A DNA stretch of 16,493 bases from an uncultured Caryophanales bacterium (GTDB lineage: Bacteria; Bacillota_I; Bacilli_A; RF39; UBA660): assembly GCA_946414975.1 (NCBI GenBank), contig CAMKQS010000031.1, forward strand, positions 1 through 16,493, given 5' to 3'. How positions within the stretch are numbered: the stretch's first letter is position 1; every line of letters begins with the position of its first letter. The notes below the pieces were generated by a model. It did no database searches. It had not been told where the DNA came from and saw only the letters and a program-made list of their open reading frames with translations. Positions 1-5,587 of this stretch are shown piece by piece. The position numbers and the translations under genes are program-made.

Positions 1-124
1 CATAGTCTTTAATTATTACATCAAGAAATCTATCAACTTCTTGCATACAATAACCACGAGTATCAATTTTAAATTCTTTCTCTAAAATATCACGACTTGA
101 TAAAACTATTTTGTCTTCAGCCAT
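1..124 (-). CDS. gpsB: GpsB/DivIVA-family cell-division protein, 5' part only
   Basis: About 41 N-terminal codons are present; the gene continues past the left edge. The start ATG (122-124) is preceded by GGTGA at a proper distance. The visible protein begins [18 protein letters not shown] and continues through RGY, EVDRFLD and IIKDY. That is the N-terminal membrane-binding region of the GpsB/DivIVA family, closer to GpsB (the ILEKEF...RGY...EVD.FLD..IKDY pattern). GpsB is known to act as a small coiled-coil adaptor linking penicillin-binding proteins and cell-wall synthesis to the division cycle. It has its own consensus promoter just upstream, separating it from the preceding operon. In Bacillus gpsB also lies in the neighbourhood of dnaD and nth, which supports the call. 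The C-terminal oligomerisation region cannot be checked. Confidence 0.88.
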   Translation of the reverse strand, partial: MAEDKIVLSSRDILEKEFKIDTRGYCMQEVDRFLDVIIKDY

Positions 125-151
125 ATTCACCACATTCCCTTTTACGTCTTC

Positions 152-180
152 ATTATATAAAAAATTTATCTATTTGTCAA
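152..180 (-). promoter_or_regulatory. Consensus sigma-A promoter of gpsB
   Basis: On the minus strand a perfect TTGACA (175-180) and a perfect TATAAT (152-157) are separated by 17 bp. The expected transcription start is about 20 bases upstream of the gpsB start codon. It lies entirely in the gap after the 217-residue gene, so gpsB can be expressed independently of the upstream operon. Confidence 0.85.
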
Positions 181-196
181 TAATACTATATTATAG

Positions 197-850
197 TTAT
201 TTCCTAGTAATTGTATTAAATTTTTTTATTTTTTGTTTTATAATATTCTTCCTACTAGAATAGTACTTTTCTAAACTATCTAATTCATTTTCATATAACC
301 TTATCTGATTAATTGCTTCCTTATCCATATTTTTAAATATAGAATCTATATCTTCAATTATAAATTTAGTTATATTATAAAATAAACTCTTTATCTCATT
401 ATTATTATTATTATAAATATCTGTTGAATTTAAATAATCCATAATTACTTCAAATAACATATCAGTATTATAATATGGTTCTTTATAAATAGTATTTCCA
501 CACCTACCTTTAACAACAGCTTTATCTAAAAACTGTTCAATAGTTACTTTAGAATAAACATCTACATCACTACCTATTTTATTTTTTCTACTATTTAAAT
601 CTATTTTTCCTACCATTAATTTATTACTAAATCTAAAAATATCTATTAAAATTTCTTGATAATTTTCACCTTTTGTATACATGATTTTATAAGAATTTTG
701 ATAAAATTCATCAAACATATCTTTATTTTCAAGATATATTAGTTCTATATTATCATTAAAAACTACTTTTAATTTTTTATCTTTTATTATATTATTATCT
801 ATTTTTTTATTATTACAACTTTCAATTATTTCTTTTTGTCTTTTATTCAT
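197..850 (-). CDS. Unknown 217-residue protein, last gene of the lspA operon
   Basis: I do not recognise the family. The product is soluble-looking and Lys/Asn/Ile-rich, with no signal peptide or membrane segment. Residues from about 165 to the end are strongly charged and helical (DSIFKNMDKEAINQIRLYENELD and onward) and could form a coiled coil with a very basic tail. An asparagine run near residue 147 is encoded by a five-unit ATT repeat on the plus strand (398-412), a possible slippage site. The start ATG overlaps the stop of the NUDIX gene in the string ATGAATAA, implying translational coupling; its ribosome-binding signal, the GGAGAT within the last NUDIX codons, is only moderate. As the promoter-distal gene of a housekeeping operon it may have a related role, but nothing in the sequence shows which. 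Confidence 0.75.
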   Translation of the reverse strand: MNKRQKEIIESCNNKKIDNNIIKDKKLKVVFNDNIELIYLENKDMFDEFYQNSYKIMYTKGENYQEILIDIFRFSNKLMVGKIDLNSRKNKIGSDVDVYSKVTIEQFLDKAVVKGRCGNTIYKEPYYNTDMLFEVIMDYLNSTDIYNNNNNEIKSLFYNITKFIIEDIDSIFKNMDKEAINQIRLYENELDSLEKYYSSRKNIIKQKIKKFNTITRK

Positions 851-1373
851 ATGTATCTCCCAATCTATTTTGTTTATAATATTTAAGTAATTCTATCATC
901 TCAGTCTCAATACCAAGCGAATTGGCATAAACTTTAGCATTTTCATTTATAACATCTTCTATATTATCAACCTTAATATATCTTAACTCAAACTCACCTT
1001 CTACCTCATCAGTAGTATAATTAGTTTTTGATAAATCTGGATTAAGATCTGTTTTTATTTCATAATAATATATATAATTTTTTCTAATTTTACCAGTTTG
1101 TCTATAATCTTTAAAATATCTTATATTACACGCAAATGGCGTTATATTTTGTAATTTTAAAGATATTCCAGTTTCTTCTTTTATCTCCCTTTGGAGTGCT
1201 AATAACATATCTTCACCATTTTCAACATGTCCTCCTGGAAATTGATATAATTTATGAGCATAGCCCATTAATATTTCATCTTTAGAATTAATTATTAACG
1301 CTTTTACTCTAACAACTTCTTCATCTACATCTTTATCATCTATCTTTTCATCATTATGGATAAAATATTTCAT
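843..1373 (-). CDS. NUDIX hydrolase
   Basis: The 176-residue protein contains a complete Nudix box, G48-x5-E54-x7-R62-E63-x2-E66-E67-x-G69-I70. This loop-helix-loop binds the metal and catalyses hydrolysis of nucleoside diphosphates linked to another moiety. The preceding strand LIINSKDEILMGYAHKLYQFPGG is typical of the fold. The substrate cannot be read from the sequence; family members clean up oxidised nucleotides, ADP-ribose, dinucleoside polyphosphates or similar compounds. The start codon directly follows the nth stop, and its ribosome-binding site (AAAGGTGATTAA) is formed by the last nth codons. The 3' end overlaps the next gene by 8 bp. Lying beside the DNA glycosylase Nth, a role in nucleotide-pool sanitation is plausible but inferred. 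Confidence 0.9.
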   Translation of the reverse strand: MKYFIHNDEKIDDKDVDEEVVRVKALIINSKDEILMGYAHKLYQFPGGHVENGEDMLLALQREIKEETGISLKLQNITPFACNIRYFKDYRQTGKIRKNYIYYYEIKTDLNPDLSKTNYTTDEVEGEFELRYIKVDNIEDVINENAKVYANSLGIETEMIELLKYYKQNRLGDTYE

Positions 1374-2006
1374 TTAATCACCTTTTTTTATTTTTTTATA
1401 ATATCTACACATATTACTTAAAGAACAAGTATTACATATTGGATTTTGTGCTTTACAATAATATCTACCAAATAAAACTAGTTGATGATGCAATCTTCCT
1501 AAAGATTCTTTAGGAAACTTTTTATTTAATTTTTTTTCAATTGTTAAAACATCATCATTATTATAAACAAGTTTTAATCTTTTAGAAACTCTAGCTACAT
1601 GTGTATCTACTGCTATTAATGCTTCATTATATAAATTAGCTAAAACAACATTAACAGTTTTTCTTCCAACACCTGGTAACGATTCTAAATATTCTCTATC
1701 ATTTATAACCCTGCCATTGCACTCATTTATAAGCCTTTTAGCTATTTCAATAACATTACTACTTTTCTTATAAAAAGTTCCAATAGGTCTTATAATATTA
1801 ATTATATCATTAACATCTGCAGAAGCTAATTTTTCTAAAGTATCATATTTTTTATATAATACACTAGTTACCTCATTTACTCTTTTATCGGTCGTTTGAG
1901 CACTAAGCATAACAGATATTAATAATTCATAATCTTTAGTATAATTTAACTCACACCTAGGATTTGGAAACAAAGAATCCAAATAATTAATAATTTTATT
2001 ATTCAT
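1374..2006 (-). CDS. nth: Endonuclease III (DNA glycosylase/AP lyase)
   Basis: The 210-residue protein is full length for the family. Nth excises oxidised pyrimidines and cleaves the abasic site in base-excision repair. A helix-hairpin-helix is seen at LPGVGRKTVNVVL (about 110-122) with the catalytic lysine K116. The catalytic aspartate is D134 in the conserved VDTHVARVSKRL segment. Four cysteines, C184-x6-C191-x2-C194-x5-C200, form the [4Fe-4S] loop exactly as in the Escherichia coli enzyme. The N-terminal LLISVMLSAQTTD motif is also intact. The start ATG overlaps the dnaD stop by 8 bp (ATGAATAA), so translation is probably coupled. The dnaD-nth gene pair is conserved in Bacilli. Confidence 0.97.
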   Translation of the reverse strand: MNNKIINYLDSLFPNPRCELNYTKDYELLISVMLSAQTTDKRVNEVTSVLYKKYDTLEKLASADVNDIINIIRPIGTFYKKSSNVIEIAKRLINECNGRVINDREYLESLPGVGRKTVNVVLANLYNEALIAVDTHVARVSKRLKLVYNNDDVLTIEKKLNKKFPKESLGRLHHQLVLFGRYYCKAQNPICNTCSLSNMCRYYKKIKKGD

Positions 2007-2622
2007 TTAACCAATCATAATCAAATAATTCTTGCTTTGGATTTGATTTCTTTCTTTTAAATTCTTCATTATTTCTAATTACATCCTCACGAGTTTTAAT
2101 ACCTTTTTTATTCCACTCATGAATTATTCTATCTATATATCTAAAATTACTAACGCCATTATAAGTTGCCTCTTTAAGAGCTAATTTTAATATTTCTTCA
2201 CTATTATTATTTAACCATTCTGATACAAGCTCATATTCTATAGGAGATAATGTTCTACCTAACTCTGTTTCAAATACATCATATATGGTATTTTTTTCAT
2301 CTTCTTTATTCTCCATAATTAATAAGGCTAGTTTTTCATATAAACTATCTAAATTACATACTTCCATTTGTATGTCATTAACTTTTTTTAACTCTATTTT
2401 AAGAACTCCTTTTTCTTCAAGTAAAGCAATCATCTCAAGAAGTAATGGCATTTTTATATCCATTGTATCGGAAATTAATTTAGGATTATACTCATTATTA
2501 TTAATCAAAAATATTAATATAATCAATTCAGCTTCATTAAGCTTAAGCTTTTTATAATTCATTAAAAGAATTTTTGGGATAGATAAATCTTTATCCTTTA
2601 AAACATTTAATAATTTATCCAT
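1999..2622 (-). CDS. dnaD: DnaD-type replication initiation/restart protein
   Basis: The 207-residue protein has the two-domain DnaD layout. Residues about 10-95 look like the winged-helix N-terminal domain (helices LNEAELIILIFLINNN and LLLEMIALLEEKGVL). Residues about 112-185 form the DnaB-like DDBH2 domain, ending in the hallmark YIDRIIHEW (162-170) followed by NKKGIKTRED. DnaD helps load the replicative helicase with DnaA/DnaB/DnaI in low-GC Gram-positives. The start codon immediately follows the rluD stop. Its ribosome-binding site AAGGAGG is formed by the last rluD codons (Lys-Glu-Glu-stop), a strong coupled start. The 3' end overlaps nth by 8 bp. Synteny with nth supports dnaD rather than another DnaD-domain protein such as a phage replication factor. 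Confidence 0.92.
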   Translation of the reverse strand: MDKLLNVLKDKDLSIPKILLMNYKKLKLNEAELIILIFLINNNEYNPKLISDTMDIKMPLLLEMIALLEEKGVLKIELKKVNDIQMEVCNLDSLYEKLALLIMENKEDEKNTIYDVFETELGRTLSPIEYELVSEWLNNNSEEILKLALKEATYNGVSNFRYIDRIIHEWNKKGIKTREDVIRNNEEFKRKKSNPKQELFDYDWLNE

Positions 2623-3516
2623 TTATTCCTCCTTAAATTTGTTTAATATATTCAAAAAGCATTCAGGAAGTGGACTTTCAAATTCCATATATTTCTTTGT
2701 CTTTGGATGAATAAATCCTAATGTCTTTGCGTGCAAGCACTGTCCTGTTTTATCTATTATTTTTCTTCTGCCATAAACAGGATCATTAACAACCGGATAT
2801 CCTATATAATTCATATGTACTCTAATTTGGTGTGTACGTCCTGTCTCTAGTTTTAATTCTATTAATGTAGCTCTAGAATACCTTTCAAGCACCTTAAAAT
2901 GAGTTATTGCATCTTTACTATTATGAGTTCCAACCGCCATTTTCTTTCTATCATTTTTATCACGCATAATAGGCGCATCAATAACTCCTGTATCATTTGG
3001 AATAACACCCCAAACAAGTGCGACATATTTACGAGTTATAGTTTTTTCTTGTAATTGTTTCGACAAAAATTCATGCGCATAATCATTTTTAGCTACCATT
3101 AATAATCCTGTTGTATCAGCATCAATTCTATGAACAATTCCTGGTCTAAATTCACCATTTATACTGCTTAAATTTTTACTATGATGCATTAAAGCATTAA
3201 CCAAGGTTCCATTTTTATTTCCAACAGCAGGATGTACAACCATACCATTAGACTTATTTACAACAATTACATCATCATCTTCATATACAATATCAAGTGG
3301 TATATCTTCAGCTTCAACTTTCATTTCATCAAAAACTATTTCATATTCAATGATATCATTAAACAAAACTTTTTGACTAGATTTACATTTTTTACCATTT
3401 ACTAAAACTAAATTGTCTTTTATCATTTTAGACACTTTACTTCTACTAATATCAAGTGCATCTGATAGATAACTATCTAATCTATCACTATCATTATCTA
3501 CTACTATTTTTTGCAT
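2623..3516 (-). CDS. rluD: 23S rRNA pseudouridine synthase, RluD family
   Basis: The 297-residue protein has an N-terminal S4 RNA-binding domain (about 11-60: DRLDSYLSDALDISRSKVSKMIKDNLVLVNG, split here only for description) followed by the RluA/RluD catalytic domain. The catalytic aspartate is D132 in HRIDADTTGLL (129-139); the usual form is HRLD.DTSGLL, so Ile and Thr are mild variants. The other family motif LETGRTHQIRVHM is at 224-236. The enzyme isomerises uridines in 23S rRNA, probably in helix 69 by analogy with RluD, though the exact sites cannot be read. The gene overlaps lspA by 13 bp and has GAAGGTGA five bases before its ATG. The lspA-rluD pair is a common Bacilli arrangement (the Bacillus equivalent is ylyB). 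Confidence 0.93.
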   Translation of the reverse strand: MQKIVVDNDSDRLDSYLSDALDISRSKVSKMIKDNLVLVNGKKCKSSQKVLFNDIIEYEIVFDEMKVEAEDIPLDIVYEDDDVIVVNKSNGMVVHPAVGNKNGTLVNALMHHSKNLSSINGEFRPGIVHRIDADTTGLLMVAKNDYAHEFLSKQLQEKTITRKYVALVWGVIPNDTGVIDAPIMRDKNDRKKMAVGTHNSKDAITHFKVLERYSRATLIELKLETGRTHQIRVHMNYIGYPVVNDPVYGRRKIIDKTGQCLHAKTLGFIHPKTKKYMEFESPLPECFLNILNKFKEE

Positions 3517-3962
3517 GTATTCACCTTCAATTCATTTAAAACAAGTAATATAACTGATATAACTATAAAACTATCAGCTATATTAAAAACCGGAAAAGAA
3601 TAACCAAATATATTAAAAGATAAATAGTCAATTACATAGCCATAAATAATTCTATCAACTAAATTTCCAACTATGCCGCCTATTAACATTGAATATAGAA
3701 AAGTTTGATATTTATTTAATACTTTATCTTTCAATAAAAATAAATATATAACTATAAGAGCAATAAAAGTAATAACAATAAAAAATATTCTACTATCTTC
3801 AAGTATACTAAATGCTGCTCCTGTATTTCTAACATATGTGATATTGAAAAAACCAGGGATAATTTTTATTGTATCATATAATTCCATAAAATTTATAACA
3901 ATAATTTTAATTAATAAATCAATCATTAAAAATACTAAACTATATATAGTTAATCTTTTCAT
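3504..3962 (-). CDS. lspA: Lipoprotein signal peptidase (signal peptidase II)
   Basis: The 152-residue integral membrane protein has four hydrophobic segments (about 6-25, 57-77, 86-104 and 125-143). LspA removes the signal peptide from prolipoproteins after lipidation. The conserved motifs are present: RNTGAAFSIL (45-54), GGIVGNLVDRIIYGYVIDYL (95-114) and FPVFNIADSFIV (123-134). The catalytic aspartates are D112 and D130. GGTGA lies five bases before the ATG. This is the first gene of a six-gene operon ending in the 217-residue unknown gene. The 85-bp gap upstream holds the terminator of the pilin-like gene but no clear promoter; weak AT-rich -10-like strings such as GATAAT near 3984 are not convincing. 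Confidence 0.96.
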   Translation of the reverse strand: MKRLTIYSLVFLMIDLLIKIIVINFMELYDTIKIIPGFFNITYVRNTGAAFSILEDSRIFFIVITFIALIVIYLFLLKDKVLNKYQTFLYSMLIGGIVGNLVDRIIYGYVIDYLSFNIFGYSFPVFNIADSFIVISVILLVLNELKVNTCKK

Positions 3963-4020
3963 TTAATCACCATAAAAATATATTATCATAATTATTAAAA
4001 ATATTAAATAATAATAAATA

Positions 4021-4043
4021 AAAAAAACAGAAATTTCTGTTTT
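4021..4043 (-). terminator. Probable intrinsic terminator of the prepilin-like gene
   Basis: The 20-bp palindrome AAAACAGAAATTTCTGTTTT (4024-4043) begins a few bases after the stop codon at 4048. On the minus strand it is followed by a long T-rich tract. The GC content of the stem is low, so strength is uncertain, but position and tract fit. Confidence 0.6.
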
Positions 4044-4047
4044 ATAT

Positions 4048-5268
4048 CTATATTTTTAATTTATATGGATTTTGCTCTGATCCATCACCTGAATCAATTT
4101 GTATATTAGATACTAAATATAAAGTTGGACGTGCATAATAAAGTCCATCCACATAATCATGAACAATCTCTCCTTCGGCACTAATACCAAATACCATTTC
4201 CTCATTATTAGAATCGTGAGATAAAAGCCACTGATATGAATTACCATTAGATTTATATATCCAGCTATAATTTGGTATTCCAGTATTACATTGATTACTA
4301 TCATTATAACAAGTATTATCTACTCCTAATGCATATGTGTATGCATAATCACTTGGATACATTAATCCAATTTGACCTACCCAAGAAAAACTTCTTCCAG
4401 GATATACTGTTGTTCCTCTTTCCCATGCATACATTTCATCAGCAGTTCCATAATGAGATGAACCATTATTTCTACCACCACCTAAATAGTACTTAGTATT
4501 TCCAATCATACTTTTTGCAGTATCAGTTAAACTATTATAATATTCTCCATTTAAATAATTTTTTAATGATGAAGTCGGCCACTCATTTGACCAATTAGCA
4601 TCCCAGTAATAATCACTATTTAATTTAGAATTTCTAACAATTTTTATTCTTTGAACTTTATTTCCATTTTCGTCTTCAACTGTAAATATTCCAATAATTC
4701 TCCATAGTTCATTATTAAATTCAACATAATTTTTTGGACTTACACCAATATATCTATAATCAGTTAATGCCTCTGTTTGAGTTGTTGTAGAATGTGAAAA
4801 TGTATACATTTCTTTAGTATTTCCATCTGTATAGTTTGCAACAGTTACTGGGTTTGCTTTATTAACTAAATATTCAATATTCTTGTTTTCCTGTTTTACA
4901 ACCTGACAATCTTTTTTATCAACCAATTCATATTCAAATTTATTTTCATATGTAATTTTAACACTCATACTATTAGTAATATCAATATCATCTGTTACAT
5001 TTTTTACTTTAGTATCTAAATATTGTTTCTTTACAAGTTGACTAATAGGAAGACAATATATATTCTCATTATCTTTATCAAAACCATCTTTATTGTCATT
5101 TACATAAAGTTTAGCTGCACTAACAATCATACTCTTTGTAGTTTTATCAATATCAGTTTTTTTACTTTTTAATGAATTAGAAATTTTAGGAATAACAAGT
5201 AAAAATATTAATCCCATTATAGTTACTACTGCAAGTATTTCTATTAAAGTAAATGCCTTTTTATTCAT
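4048..5268 (-). CDS. Prepilin-like protein with large C-terminal extracellular domain
   Basis: The 406-residue protein starts MNKKAFTLIEILAVVTIMG, a type IV prepilin N-terminal methylation motif. A prepilin peptidase would cut after A5 (Ala instead of the usual Gly), leaving F6 as new N-terminus with E10 at the conserved +5 position. A single hydrophobic helix spans about 6-27. Residues 40-130 resemble a pseudopilin stalk. Residues about 170-406 form a separate Trp/Tyr/Gly-rich domain (LWRIIGIF, YLNGEYYN, GLMYPSDYAYTYA, YARPTLYLVSN) like the extracellular domains seen in AT-rich gut Firmicutes. C320 and C327 could form a disulfide. It is much longer than a normal pilin. The ribosome-binding site AAGGAGAG and an extended -10 promoter precede it. 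No pilT, pilB, pilC or prepilin peptidase lies in the window. Function is unknown; surface display or adhesion is inferred. Confidence 0.85.
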   Translation of the reverse strand: MNKKAFTLIEILAVVTIMGLIFLLVIPKISNSLKSKKTDIDKTTKSMIVSAAKLYVNDNKDGFDKDNENIYCLPISQLVKKQYLDTKVKNVTDDIDITNSMSVKITYENKFEYELVDKKDCQVVKQENKNIEYLVNKANPVTVANYTDGNTKEMYTFSHSTTTQTEALTDYRYIGVSPKNYVEFNNELWRIIGIFTVEDENGNKVQRIKIVRNSKLNSDYYWDANWSNEWPTSSLKNYLNGEYYNSLTDTAKSMIGNTKYYLGGGRNNGSSHYGTADEMYAWERGTTVYPGRSFSWVGQIGLMYPSDYAYTYALGVDNTCYNDSNQCNTGIPNYSWIYKSNGNSYQWLLSHDSNNEEMVFGISAEGEIVHDYVDGLYYARPTLYLVSNIQIDSGDGSEQNPYKLKI

Positions 5269-5298
5269 AAACTCTCCTTATATTTTTATCTATAAAAT

Positions 5299-5307
5299 AT
5301 TATATCA
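5299..5307 (-). promoter_or_regulatory. Extended -10 promoter of the prepilin-like gene
   Basis: On the minus strand TGATATAAT combines the TGn extension with a perfect TATAAT, about 30 bases before the start codon. There is no good -35 box at 17 bp, consistent with an extended -10 promoter. It lies downstream of the terminator at 5325-5353, so the gene appears to be its own transcription unit. Confidence 0.6.
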
Positions 5308-5324
5308 TATTTAATCAAATATAT

Positions 5325-5353
5325 AAAATAAAAATTAGGAAATTAATCCTAAT
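5325..5353 (-). terminator. Intrinsic terminator of the 48-codon gene
   Basis: Arms ATTAGGA (5334-5340) and TCCTAAT (5347-5353) form a 7-bp stem with a six-base loop. On the minus strand TTTTATTTT follows. T-runs also follow the stem on the plus strand, so it could work in both directions, but there is no plus-strand gene to end. Confidence 0.75.
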
Positions 5354-5372
5354 TTTTTTTAATATATTCTAG

Positions 5373-5519
5373 TTAATTCATTTTTTTACTCATTTTATCC
5401 ATGGTATTATCCATCATTTTTAATGCATTATCTTTTACTTTACATCCATATCTTTGATATGCAAGTACTCCTAATGCACCAGCTGCAACAAGCATTGCAT
5501 CTTTTGTCAATTTCATCAT
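5373..5519 (-). CDS. Small 48-residue protein of unknown function
   Basis: The frame starts with two adjacent ATGs (5519 and 5516). AGGTGA sits one base before the first and four before the second, so the second is the likelier start and the product may be 47 residues. The N-terminus is weakly hydrophobic (DAMLVAAGALGVLAYQ, about 7-22), followed by RYGCKVKD and an amphipathic, Met/Lys-rich tail (KMMDNTMDKMSKKMN). This could be a short membrane-associated protein. I do not recognise the family. A good ribosome-binding site, a terminator placed 20 bases after the stop, and its filling of an otherwise empty 320-bp gap support it as a real gene. It has no double-glycine leader and no neighbouring exporter, so a bacteriocin reading is not supported. 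Confidence 0.7.
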   Translation of the reverse strand: MMKLTKDAMLVAAGALGVLAYQRYGCKVKDNALKMMDNTMDKMSKKMN

Positions 5520-5539
5520 ATCACCTCACTAGAATATAG

Positions 5540-5558
5540 TATATAGAAAATCTATATA
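5540..5558 (-). repeat. Inverted repeat upstream of the 48-codon gene
   Basis: Arms TATATAGA (5540-5547) and TCTATATA (5551-5558) are perfectly complementary around AAA. No T-tract follows on the minus strand, so it is a poor terminator for recD2, which ends 30 bases before it. It overlaps a -10-like TATACT (5538-5543), so an operator or RNA hairpin is possible. In so AT-rich a genome chance is also plausible. Confidence 0.35.
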
Positions 5559-5587
5559 CATTACTATTATGAAAATAAATTAATTTT

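Noticed and set aside
3963..4020. Promoter for the lspA operon
   Set aside because: The stretch is almost pure A/T, with only partial -10 strings (TATGAT, GATAAT) and no -35 partner, so any choice would be arbitrary.
4113..4304. 63-codon minus-strand frame inside the prepilin-like gene
   Set aside because: It is another frame of the prepilin-like coding sequence with no ribosome-binding site or family similarity.
5373..5519. Small gene as bacteriocin precursor
   Set aside because: There is no double-glycine leader, modification enzyme or peptidase-type exporter beside it; the ABC exporter is 7 kb away and lacks a C39 domain.
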